The notes under the pieces were generated by a model that searched no databases, had not been told where the DNA came from, and saw only the letters and a program-made list of their open reading frames with translations. 64,000 nucleotides of DNA from Eubacteriales bacterium (GTDB taxonomy: Bacteria > Bacillota > Clostridia > Lachnospirales > Lachnospiraceae): the NCBI GenBank assembly GCA_030524715.1, contig JAUNGB010000010.1:1-64000 (forward strand), written 5' to 3'. Positions 8,653 through 16,561 of this stretch are shown in pieces (position 1 is the first letter of the stretch; every line of letters begins with the position of its first letter). The position numbers and the translations under genes were made by a program.

Positions 8653-9309
8653 TTAACGCTCAAACAGATGTACTTCTCCGTCCAGAACAGCAAAATATAC
8701 ATCCTTCTCCTTCGAAAGCCGCGCTCTTCCGTTGGTTCCCTCTGTGATAGCTTTGCAGGCAGCATCAAGTTCTGAAATGGGAACCAGCAGGTGCAGCGCC
8801 ACCTTATCCGTATATTCCGAATCCAGAACCGGCAGCTTCCGTTCTCCGGCAATGTACTGGATTTTTCCGATTCCCGTATAATCCGTAATAACCTCCAGAG
8901 ATACCCCGTATTGCTTTTCGATCACGCGGCTGTTTGCCAGCCCCTCCTGCACTGCTTTTGAGTAAGCGCGTACAAGCCCTCCTGTTCCCAGAAGTACCCC
9001 GCCGAAATATCTGGTCACCACAACGGCCACATTGTATATATCTTCTCCGAGGATCACATCCAGCATTGGCCTTCCCGCAGTCCCTGACGGCTCCCCGTCG
9101 TCGCTGCACCGGGTGTATTCCCGGTTCATTCCCACGGAATACACATAGCAGTTATGCCTGGCATCCCAGTATTTTTTTTTCATTTCTTCAATAAAGGCCA
9201 GAGCCTCTTCTTCCGTTTCCACAAGCCTCACTGTAGCGATGAACCGTGACTTCTTCTCCACGATCTCACCCTGGCCGCCTTCAAAAATCGTCTTATATCT
9301 CTCCAGCAT
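8653..9309 (-). CDS. YigZ/IMPACT-family protein
   Basis: This is a single-copy conserved protein of the UPF0029/IMPACT family. Its bacterial role is poorly defined and a ribosome-linked or RNA-binding function is usually proposed. The N-terminal domain carries EKKSRFIA, ARHNCYVY and the hallmark SDDGEPSGTAGRPML. VTRYFGGVLLGTGGLVRAY follows. A C-terminal DUF1949-like ferredoxin-fold domain starts near residue 140. The length is 218 residues. The open frame starts eleven codons earlier, but GGAGG lies eight bases before the ATG at 9309. The gene is convergent with ppiB. Confidence 0.9.
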   Translation of the reverse strand: MLERYKTIFEGGQGEIVEKKSRFIATVRLVETEEEALAFIEEMKKKYWDARHNCYVYSVGMNREYTRCSDDGEPSGTAGRPMLDVILGEDIYNVAVVVTRYFGGVLLGTGGLVRAYSKAVQEGLANSRVIEKQYGVSLEVITDYTGIGKIQYIAGERKLPVLDSEYTDKVALHLLVPISELDAACKAITEGTNGRARLSKEKDVYFAVLDGEVHLFER

Positions 9310-9337
9310 GGTTCCGCCTCCGTTCCCCATTGTGCTA

Positions 9338-9380
9338 ATCAATTATTATGTTGATTAATTATTGTACTGATCAATTATTG
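9338..9380. repeat. Three tandem AT-rich 16-bp repeats upstream of yigZ
   Basis: ATYAATTATTRTGTTG-like units start at 9338, 9354 and 9370. The core ATCAATTATT or ATTAATTATT recurs every 16 bases. They sit about 30 bases above the yigZ start and may be operator sites. The stretch 9310-9675 (366 bases) also holds a 28-bp direct repeat and the penicillin-binding-protein promoter. No gene is seen there. Confidence 0.5.
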
Positions 9381-9406
9381 CGCCAGAGTGTGTTTGAAAA
9401 TTCATT

Positions 9407-9461
9407 CACGCAATTCAGCTAATTAATTTCATTTCACGCAATCCGGCTGATTAATTTCATT
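9407..9461. repeat. 28-bp direct repeat, two tandem copies
   Basis: CACGCAATTCAGCTAATTAA at 9407 is repeated at 9435 as CACGCAATCCGGCTGATTAA, both continuing TTTCATT. The match is 24 of 27 bases with a 28-base period. It lies between the divergent yigZ and penicillin-binding-protein genes. Function is unknown. Confidence 0.6.
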
Positions 9462-9639
9462 ATATTTTACATTTTCCCTGCGTCTCCTGTCAATGCTAAG
9501 AAAAATATATAAACCCAAAAGGAGTCTATAGATCACTGTCTTCGCTGCAGGTATGAACAGTAATATCTAAAGAAGGCTAAAGAAAAGTCTAAAGAAAATG
9601 TGAAGTTTTTATTTGGGGCTTTATTTACTTATTTTAATT

Positions 9640-9648
9640 TGTTATAAT
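9640..9648 (+). promoter_or_regulatory. Extended -10 promoter of the penicillin-binding protein gene
   Basis: TGTTATAAT at 9640-9648 is an extended -10 element (TG, one base, TATAAT). The start codon is 27 bases further on. No good -35 is seen at 17 bases, which is common for extended -10 promoters. Confidence 0.6.
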
Positions 9649-9675
9649 GAAACGGATTATAAAAGGAGGAATATC

Positions 9676-12276
9676 ATGAATTACGGAAAGAAATCAACCT
9701 CAAAGAAACGGAACTCCCTCGTTTCCCGTTCATCCATGATGGGCAAAAGGGCGCATGTTTCGTTTATCAGAGTGTTATTTATATCCCTGATCACAGTCTG
9801 CGTTATCGGCGTCTGCCTCGGCGTCGGAGCCTTCCGGGGAGTTATTGATAATGCCCCGGATGTGGATGATATTGATATCATGCCCCTTGGATATGCGACA
9901 TTTCTGTACGACGATCAGGGCAATCAGTTAAGAAAGCTGGCAGCTCCCAGTTCCAACAGACTCCCGGTTTCCATCGACCAGATACCGGAAGATCTGCAGC
10001 ATGCCGTGGTCGCAATCGAGGATGAACGTTTTTACGAACATAATGGAATCGACGTAAGAGGTATCCTCCGGGCATTTGTCAAGGCAGTGACTACCCAGAA
10101 TCTTTCTGAAGGTGCAAGTACCATTACCCAGCAGCTTCTGAAGAATAACGTTTTCACCAACTGGACCAATGAATCTACATGGCTGGAGCGGTTCACACGT
10201 AAATTCCAGGAGCAGTATCTCGCTATCCAGGTAGAAAAAAAGATCAACGACAAAAGTGTTATTCTGGAAAATTACCTGAATACGATCAATCTCGGTGCTG
10301 GAGCTTACGGTGTACAGGCAGCGGCACGCCAGTATTTTAATAAAGACGTATGGGATTTAAATCTTTCCGAATGCGCCACTTTGGCCGGAATCACACAGAG
10401 CCCTACCCAGTATAATCCCATCATTAATCCGAAAGCCAACGCCAAGCGCCGGAAGGATGTTCTCCAGCATATGCTGGATCAGGAATACATCACACAGGAA
10501 CAGTATGACGAAGCCCTGAACGATGATGTTTATTCCCGTATCCAGGCAGCGCAGGAGGAAGTCTCCCAGACTGAAAGCAATGTATACACCTATTTTGAGG
10601 ATGAGCTTACCGATCAGATCATTAACGACCTGATGAATATCAAGGGCTATACCAGAACTCAGGCTCAGAATATGCTGTACAGCGGCGGACTGAAGATTTA
10701 TACCACTCTTGATCCGAACATTCAGGAAATCCTGGACGAAGAATACGCTGACCCGAACAATTACCCGGAATATGTACAGTACGCCCTGGACTATGCCCTG
10801 ACGGTTACTGATCCCGACGGTAATGAAGTAAACTACAGCAAAGAAATGATGACCCTTTACTTCCAGAATGAAGATCCGGAATTTGATCTTCTTTTCGATT
10901 CTCCGGAGGAAGGTCAGGCCTACGTGGACCGATATAAGGCTGATATTCTTGCCAACGGAAGCACTCTTGTCGCGGAGCGTGTAAATTTTGCGCCGCAGCC
11001 TCAGTCTTCCATGAGTGTGATCGACCAGCATACCGGCTATGTAAAAGCTATTATCGGAGGCCGCGGGGAAAAGACCGCCAGTCTGACTCTGAACCGCGCA
11101 ACTGACACTACCCGTCAGCCCGGCTCCACGTTCAAGCTGGTTTCCACCTATGCTCCTGCCCTGAACGAAAAGGGCATGACCCTCGCAACCACCTTTGAGG
11201 ACGAACCTTATAATTATCCAAGCGGCGCTCCCGTCAACAATGCCTCCAGATCCTATGGCGGCACCACAACGATCCGCCGTGCAATCCAGAATTCCGTCAA
11301 CGTTGTCGCGGTCAAATGTCTGGAAGAAGTAACTCCGGATCTTGGCCTGAAGTATCTTGATGATTTCGGTTTTACCACTCTTGCCCACGGCACGGAGGAA
11401 GATACGGATGCAGACGGTAATGTATGGAGCGACGCAAACCTTGCGACTGCTCTCGGCGGCATTACCTACGGCGTCACCAATGTGGAGCTCTGCGCAGCCT
11501 ATGCAGCCATTGCAAACGGCGGAAATTATATCAAACCAATTTATTACACAAAGATTCTTGACCATAACGGAGATGTCCTGATCGAAAAAACTTCTGCAGA
11601 ACGTTCCGTCATTAAGGAAAGTACCGCATGGCTCCTGACCAGCGCCATGGAGGACGTTGTAAAATACGGTACCGGTACTGCCTGCCAGCTTGACAACATG
11701 GCTGTCGCAGGAAAAACAGGTACCACCGAGTCCTACAACGACCTGTGGTTTGTAGGTTATACTCCTTATTATACCTGCGCCGTATGGTCCGGCTATGACA
11801 ATAACGAAAAGCTTCCCGATTATGCCCGTGACTTTCACAAGAATCTGTGGAAAAAGGTCATGACCCGCATTCATGAGGGAATGGCATATAAGGAGTTTGA
11901 ACAGCCTTCCAGTATCGAAAAGATCAGTATCTGCGAAGAAACCGGCTTACTGCCAAGGGCAGGCTGCTCTGTCATTACTGAATATTTTGATATCAGCAAT
12001 CCGCCTACAGAATATTGCGACCAGCATTTCTACGAGGTTCAGGAGGATTACTACTATGACGAGGAAACTCTGGAGGTGAGTCCGACCCCGGAGCAGATCG
12101 ACTATGACAACGGTGATACCAATGGAGACGGTAACGGCGGCGACGGCAACGGCGACTACAACGGTGACGGCAATGGCGGTGATGGTAACGGCGGCGGCGG
12201 TGACTACAACGGCGATGGTAACGGCGGCGGCGACGATTGGAACAATTGGGATGTTCAAACAGGAGAATATTATTAA
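9676..12276 (+). CDS. Class A penicillin-binding protein (PBP1A-like)
   Basis: This is a bifunctional peptidoglycan synthase anchored in the membrane. After a basic cytoplasmic start, one membrane segment spans roughly residues 28-50. The glycosyltransferase domain has EDERFYEHNG, GASTITQQLLKN and the ILENYLN motif. The transpeptidase domain has the active-site serine motif STFK, then SVN and KTGTT. The C-terminus is odd: after about residue 815 it turns into a 50-residue Asn/Asp/Gly tail from near-repeated GDGNGG units. GGAGGA precedes the ATG at 9676, 21 codons inside the longest frame. The gene is monocistronic, with a terminator at 12298. Confidence 0.94.
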   Translation: MNYGKKSTSKKRNSLVSRSSMMGKRAHVSFIRVLFISLITVCVIGVCLGVGAFRGVIDNAPDVDDIDIMPLGYATFLYDDQGNQLRKLAAPSSNRLPVSIDQIPEDLQHAVVAIEDERFYEHNGIDVRGILRAFVKAVTTQNLSEGASTITQQLLKNNVFTNWTNESTWLERFTRKFQEQYLAIQVEKKINDKSVILENYLNTINLGAGAYGVQAAARQYFNKDVWDLNLSECATLAGITQSPTQYNPIINPKANAKRRKDVLQHMLDQEYITQEQYDEALNDDVYSRIQAAQEEVSQTESNVYTYFEDELTDQIINDLMNIKGYTRTQAQNMLYSGGLKIYTTLDPNIQEILDEEYADPNNYPEYVQYALDYALTVTDPDGNEVNYSKEMMTLYFQNEDPEFDLLFDSPEEGQAYVDRYKADILANGSTLVAERVNFAPQPQSSMSVIDQHTGYVKAIIGGRGEKTASLTLNRATDTTRQPGSTFKLVSTYAPALNEKGMTLATTFEDEPYNYPSGAPVNNASRSYGGTTTIRRAIQNSVNVVAVKCLEEVTPDLGLKYLDDFGFTTLAHGTEEDTDADGNVWSDANLATALGGITYGVTNVELCAAYAAIANGGNYIKPIYYTKILDHNGDVLIEKTSAERSVIKESTAWLLTSAMEDVVKYGTGTACQLDNMAVAGKTGTTESYNDLWFVGYTPYYTCAVWSGYDNNEKLPDYARDFHKNLWKKVMTRIHEGMAYKEFEQPSSIEKISICEETGLLPRAGCSVITEYFDISNPPTEYCDQHFYEVQEDYYYDEETLEVSPTPEQIDYDNGDTNGDGNGGDGNGDYNGDGNGGDGNGGGGDYNGDGNGGGDDWNNWDVQTGEYY

Positions 12277-12297
12277 ACAACAAACGCAATGTATGAC

Positions 12298-12334
12298 AAA
12301 AGCGGGTGTCACTATGGGACATCCGCTTTTTCAT
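12298..12334. terminator. Terminator between penicillin-binding protein and GH3 genes
   Basis: AAAAGCGGGTGTC pairs with GGACATCCGCTTTT across a six-base loop, with T-runs on both strands. It can serve both convergent genes. Confidence 0.8.
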
Positions 12335-12358
12335 GTAAATCGTTCATTCGCTTTACAT

Positions 12359-12380
12359 TTTGCTGTATGCTCATGAACGC
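12359..12380. repeat. Dispersed intergenic repeat, copy 1 of 4
   Basis: The core TGCTGTATGCTCATGAACGC is identical to the copy at 49435-49454. Diverged copies occur at 51535 and 51587. All four lie just downstream of minus-strand genes, and the function is unknown. Confidence 0.6.
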
Positions 12381-12411
12381 AGATAAGTCGCGTAGCAGCT
12401 TATCTGCGTTC
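12375..12411. other. 13-bp perfect hairpin at the 3' end of the GH3 gene
   Basis: GAACGCAGATAAG at 12375-12387 pairs with CTTATCTGCGTTC at 12399-12411. It begins three bases after the GH3 stop on the minus strand and has no T-run, so an mRNA 3'-stabilising hairpin is likelier than a terminator. Confidence 0.55.
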
Positions 12412-12414
12412 AAA

Positions 12415-14841
12415 TTATACCTGCTTACTCATCATCGCTGCCAACTGTGCGATTGCCATTTCATCTCCATTAGCAGCTCCTACTGCAGCCCTCATCAGGG
12501 AAACCGGCGTTGCTCCGCCTCCCTGCTGCACAAGACGTACCAGTGGTGTATTCATCACAATGCTAACGGTAAACAGATACTCCGGATTTGTTTCATCACC
12601 GTTATAAGCTGCCAGCATTCCGCCTGTCATTCCCCGGATAATCTGCTGCACGATCGGGTTTTCCTTCATATCATTGAAAGTATTCAGTAATGTGAAGCAG
12701 CCCGGTTTTTCCAGCTCGAACGGCTTGATTTCCCGTCCGTAAATTTTTTCAAAATCAGCAACGGAAGGCTTACCAACCGGTTTCCTATACCATACAGGCA
12801 AATCCTGATATCCCATATCAGAAACTGTCCCCTGCACCGGAAGTTCTGCGGATAATGGAATATCTGCACTGGAAGTTCCTGCCAGAATCTGATAAGTGCC
12901 GCTTAGTACCTCCCATTCGCGAGTATGCACGTCATAATGGGCAAAAGCCCGTTTATCTAACGAAATCACAATTTCTCTTTCTTCACCCGGCTTCAGGAAT
13001 ACCTTACAAAAACCTTTTAATTCCTTCTTTGCCTTGAATATCTCCGGCGTTTGGTCTGCCACATAAATCTGTACCACTTCTGCTCCTGCCAATGTACCTG
13101 TATTCTTTACTTTGCAATGAACTTCAAGAGTACCCTCCTGATCTGCACAGTCCAAACGTTCTTTTGATAACGTAAGCTCAGACAGGGCAAAGGTTGTATA
13201 ACTCAATCCATAACCAAAGGGAAACTGTACCGGAATACCGGCTTTTTCATAATAACGATATCCTACATAAATGCTCTCCGCATATTCCACCTGTCTCGGA
13301 TTGACGCCAAAGGTTTCAGAAGAGGAACAGTCCGCATAGGAAACCGGATATGTTTCCGCAAGTTTTCCGCTTGGATTGGCGATTCCATAAAGCAGATCTG
13401 CTGCCGCCTCTCCGGCTGCCTGTCCGCCCAGATACAGATTCAATATGGCTTTTACCTGATGAATCCACGGCATTTCTACCGGGCTTCCTCCCATAAGAAC
13501 TACAACGATATTGGAGTTTACCTTTGCCAGCTCCATAATCAATTCATTGTGGCTTTCCGGCATCTGCATATGCATCCGGTCATACCCTTCGGATTCATAC
13601 GCGTCCGGAAGCCCTGCTGCTACCACAACAATATCCGCTTCTTTTGCGCCTTCCACTGCTTTTTTCAATTTTTCCTCATTGCGCTTTCCATTTAACTCAT
13701 AGGCCGGATAGTAGGAAATGTCTGCTCCCGTCCTCTCCATAGACTGTTTCATACTGGAAAGCTTTGTAGGATTAATATGAGAGGAACCCGCTCCCTGATA
13801 ACGGATTGTTTCCGCCATAGCCCCGCAAAGAGCAATCTTATTCTCTTTGGCAAGCGGCAGGATCCGATCTTCATTTTTCAGAAGAACAGCGCTCTCTTCT
13901 GCAATTTTCTTTGCCAATTCATGATGCGCCTCTACATCCATTGGCTTATTGGATCCTGTTTGCTTTCTCGTTTCCTGTGCCTTAAATACCAGTTTCAGAA
14001 TCCTCTCTGCGCAGGCATCAACGTCCTGTTCCAAAAGCCTGCCGTCTTCCACTGCCTGTTTTACTTCTTCGTCAAAGAAACCGCAGCTATTTGGCATTTC
14101 CAGATCACATCCGGCCTTGAATCCCGCAATCCGATCATTCATTGCGCCCCAGTCGGTCACCACTAAACCATCGAATCCCCATTCTTTACGAAGAATATCG
14201 GTTAAAAGCTTTTTGTTGTCACTGGAAAAAATTCCGTTGATCTTATTATAAGAACACATCACCGTATCCGGTTTGCTTTCTTTGACTGCCATTTCAAAAG
14301 CCGAAAGATAAATTTCACGGAGGGCGCGCTCATCCACCATGCTGTCGCCCATCATACGGTCCTGTTCCTGATTATTTGCTGCAAAATGTTTTAAACTGGT
14401 ACCCACACCTTTGCTCTGTACGCCATCAATCCAGTTTTTTGCCATGACGCCGGATAAATACGGATCCTCACTAAAATATTCAAAGTTACGTCCACATAAT
14501 GGATTTCTCTTCATACAAACGCCCGGTCCTAACACAACGTCCACTTCGTAGTACAGCGCTTCTTCACCGATCGCCTCCCCCATTTCTTTCAAAAGCTTTG
14601 GATTCCAGGACGCCGCACTTGCTGAAGCCGTAGGAAAACAAGTGGATTTTTCACTGTTGTTGATCCCGAGATGATCTGCCTCGCCTTTTTGTGTACGTAA
14701 TCCATGAGGTCCATCGGACATAAAGAAGGATGGTATTCCATATTGTTCCATCTTTTCCGACTCCCAGAATGATGCTCCGGAACATAATTTAATCTTGTCT
14801 TCCAGTGTCATCTTTGAAATAATATCCTTAATTTTATTCAT
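12415..14841 (-). CDS. Glycoside hydrolase family 3 beta-glycosidase
   Basis: This cytoplasmic exo-acting beta-glycosidase has no signal peptide; beta-glucosidase or beta-xylosidase activity is plausible. The 808 residues contain the GH3 N-terminal barrel (SDGPHGLR, GRNFEYFSEDPYLSG, KHFAANNQE) with nucleophile Asp in VVTDWGAMND. The C-terminal alpha/beta sandwich (LLKNEDRILPL) and a fibronectin-III-like domain follow. The last 100 residues form an extra helical tail that resembles the tail on the first rhamnosidase. The open frame starts six codons earlier, but GGAGAT is placed for the ATG at 14841. It follows the transporter gene in the same direction across a 131-base gap with a hairpin. 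Its probable role is trimming glycosides imported by that transporter. Confidence 0.93.
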   Translation of the reverse strand: MNKIKDIISKMTLEDKIKLCSGASFWESEKMEQYGIPSFFMSDGPHGLRTQKGEADHLGINNSEKSTCFPTASASAASWNPKLLKEMGEAIGEEALYYEVDVVLGPGVCMKRNPLCGRNFEYFSEDPYLSGVMAKNWIDGVQSKGVGTSLKHFAANNQEQDRMMGDSMVDERALREIYLSAFEMAVKESKPDTVMCSYNKINGIFSSDNKKLLTDILRKEWGFDGLVVTDWGAMNDRIAGFKAGCDLEMPNSCGFFDEEVKQAVEDGRLLEQDVDACAERILKLVFKAQETRKQTGSNKPMDVEAHHELAKKIAEESAVLLKNEDRILPLAKENKIALCGAMAETIRYQGAGSSHINPTKLSSMKQSMERTGADISYYPAYELNGKRNEEKLKKAVEGAKEADIVVVAAGLPDAYESEGYDRMHMQMPESHNELIMELAKVNSNIVVVLMGGSPVEMPWIHQVKAILNLYLGGQAAGEAAADLLYGIANPSGKLAETYPVSYADCSSSETFGVNPRQVEYAESIYVGYRYYEKAGIPVQFPFGYGLSYTTFALSELTLSKERLDCADQEGTLEVHCKVKNTGTLAGAEVVQIYVADQTPEIFKAKKELKGFCKVFLKPGEEREIVISLDKRAFAHYDVHTREWEVLSGTYQILAGTSSADIPLSAELPVQGTVSDMGYQDLPVWYRKPVGKPSVADFEKIYGREIKPFELEKPGCFTLLNTFNDMKENPIVQQIIRGMTGGMLAAYNGDETNPEYLFTVSIVMNTPLVRLVQQGGGATPVSLMRAAVGAANGDEMAIAQLAAMMSKQV

Positions 14842-14891
14842 TTTAATCTCCTTTGCCAATATAATCTCTCCGTTTTTTACAAATATTGGAT

Positions 14892-14931
14892 ATCAATAAT
14901 GGCAGCTACGTTGGTAACCGCCATTATTGAT
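14892..14931. other. 12-bp perfect hairpin between transporter and GH3 genes
   Basis: ATCAATAATGGC at 14892-14903 and GCCATTATTGAT at 14920-14931 pair perfectly around a 16-base loop. No T-run follows on either strand. It sits 42 bases after the transporter stop and 50 bases before the GH3 start. It may set different mRNA levels for the two genes, or be an operator. Confidence 0.55.
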
Positions 14932-14972
14932 TGTCCCCTTGTCTCAAACAATTTTCCAAATCCAAACGCCAT

Positions 14973-16361
14973 TTACTTATTCTGTGCTTTACGCTTCGCG
15001 ATTTCTTCTCTTAACTTCGGCAGTCTCGCTTCCAGATCGAATTTGCAGCTCATAATGAACAGTACTGCGAACATGATGGCGGGAAGATAAATGGAAAATG
15101 TGAAAATTGCCTGTTTGGTGGCTTCAGTGGCCACTGTCAGCGTCGCGTCATAGGCAGCGATCGCCAGACACCAGCCAATTACAGATGCCCCAATGCCGCT
15201 TCCAACTTTACATCCGAAGCTGGACGCCGCATTCGCACTTGCCACCATCCTCTTCCCGTACATATATTCATTATAATCGATAGCCATTCCCAGCATAACA
15301 CCCATCAGACACATCATTGGAATATTCGCAAAGGTTCCGAAGCAGCCCATAGCCACATTAAAAGCAAAGTGGTACGGATTTATAATTCTTACGACGTTTG
15401 CAATACATCCGATAGCAAAAGATACCTTTAATGTCTTTGTAACCCCCAGATGCTTGATCATCGGGCCTACCGCGATAAATCCTATCAGCGTCGGTATCAT
15501 CCCTACCGCACCCATAATTCCCATCAGGTTGTCATTTCCATAAATCCATTTTGCATAATATGTACCGGAGGAATTAGACAGTCCGTACAATATATTTACC
15601 ATGAAATTCATGACCAGAATCATCACCCAGTATTTATTGCCGAACAGCTTTGCAACAGCTTCTCTAAACGGCACTGCCTCTTCTTCCATCGCTTGCTCAT
15701 CTGTTGCTGTGGGCGGCGTCTCCCTGCTTGTCTTATAGCAAATCAGAAATGCAAGTACTGACAAAGCTCCGGCGATCGCGCCAAACTTAACCCATGCGCT
15801 CTGTGTCCCGCCCAGCATATTCGTAATCGGGATAATTGCAACCGCAATGATCATACCGGATATATAACCGGCTGCCGCCCTCCAGGTTCCCATTCGTCCG
15901 CGCTCTTCCTGGCTGTTCGTACGGACAATCATCAGAGAATTATACGGAATACTAACCGCAGTAAATGCTATAGTCGTAAATAACAGATTCGTAATCAACA
16001 GATATGCTATCTGAAGCCCTGAACTGCCCTTTGGAACCGTAAACATCAGAACAGTAAGGATTCCCGCCGGAATTCCCGCTTTAATAAGCCACGGCCGATA
16101 TTTTTCTTTTCCCGGCTTCGTATGATCTACAATATTTCCCATAAGCAGATCGGTAAATGCATCTACGATTTTACAGATCAACAGCATCGTTGCAACTGCT
16201 CCTGCAGCCACGCCGACCTTGTCGGTGTAAAAATATGTCATCTGACCTACCAGACCGCTCATTGCGTTCAATGCGAACTGCCCCAGCGAATCCCCGAAGA
16301 AATCCTTTCTCCGCATGGTACGCTGTACCCCAAACTTATCTTTCCCTAAATCTTTTGCCAT
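14973..16361 (-). CDS. GPH-type sugar:cation symporter (MFS superfamily)
   Basis: The protein belongs to the glycoside-pentoside-hexuronide transporter family, which imports small glycosides with a cation. Its 462 residues hold about twelve membrane segments. The family signature near the N-terminus is present as FGDSLGQFALNAMSG, followed by DAFTDLLMGNIVDHTKPGKE and KYRPWLI. The central loop is acidic (TDEQAMEEEAVPFREA). GAGAGGGA precedes the ATG at 16361. An AraC-type operator and -10 lie 105-160 bases upstream. As the only transporter in the plant-glycoside locus, it probably brings in the substrate that the signal-peptide-free hydrolases then cut in the cytosol. Confidence 0.9.
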   Translation of the reverse strand: MAKDLGKDKFGVQRTMRRKDFFGDSLGQFALNAMSGLVGQMTYFYTDKVGVAAGAVATMLLICKIVDAFTDLLMGNIVDHTKPGKEKYRPWLIKAGIPAGILTVLMFTVPKGSSGLQIAYLLITNLLFTTIAFTAVSIPYNSLMIVRTNSQEERGRMGTWRAAAGYISGMIIAVAIIPITNMLGGTQSAWVKFGAIAGALSVLAFLICYKTSRETPPTATDEQAMEEEAVPFREAVAKLFGNKYWVMILVMNFMVNILYGLSNSSGTYYAKWIYGNDNLMGIMGAVGMIPTLIGFIAVGPMIKHLGVTKTLKVSFAIGCIANVVRIINPYHFAFNVAMGCFGTFANIPMMCLMGVMLGMAIDYNEYMYGKRMVASANAASSFGCKVGSGIGASVIGWCLAIAAYDATLTVATEATKQAIFTFSIYLPAIMFAVLFIMSCKFDLEARLPKLREEIAKRKAQNK

Positions 16362-16465
16362 AATGTCCCTCTCTTTCTTAAAACCATCCTTCGAATACTC
16401 ATTTGAATCATTTCCCTATCTGCTATTAGCAGTTTGTCCTTTTCCCTGATTCGTTCTGTAAGTTT

Positions 16466-16520
16466 ATTATATTGTCAATTTCTGTTTATGTATTACAGTT
16501 TTGTGCTTTATGTTGTAATA
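16466..16520 (-). promoter_or_regulatory. Regulon promoter A (transporter-GH3 operon)
   Basis: The dyad TATTACAG-N14-TTGTAATA spans 16491-16520. On the minus strand it is followed at fixed distance by AATACA as -35 and TATAAT as -10 (16466-16471). The same layout recurs at 22126-22180 and 24659-24713. The poor -35 covered by the dyad fits a class II activator site, probably for the AraC protein encoded at 24765. The gap 16362-16561 holds nothing else. Confidence 0.65.
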
Positions 16521-16561
16521 TTGCGCATAATTTTTTTATAGATAATTCATTACAGCTCTTC

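Noticed and set aside
10357-11874. 505-codon open frame on the minus strand
   Set aside because: It is antisense to the transpeptidase domain of the penicillin-binding protein, has no family motifs and no good ribosome site.
12104-12240. Regular repeats that could suggest a CRISPR array
   Set aside because: Units are short codon repeats inside the penicillin-binding protein gene, with no spacers and no cas genes.
16362-16561. Riboswitch in the transporter leader
   Set aside because: The conserved bases form a promoter-linked dyad repeated at two other promoters, upstream of the expected transcript start.
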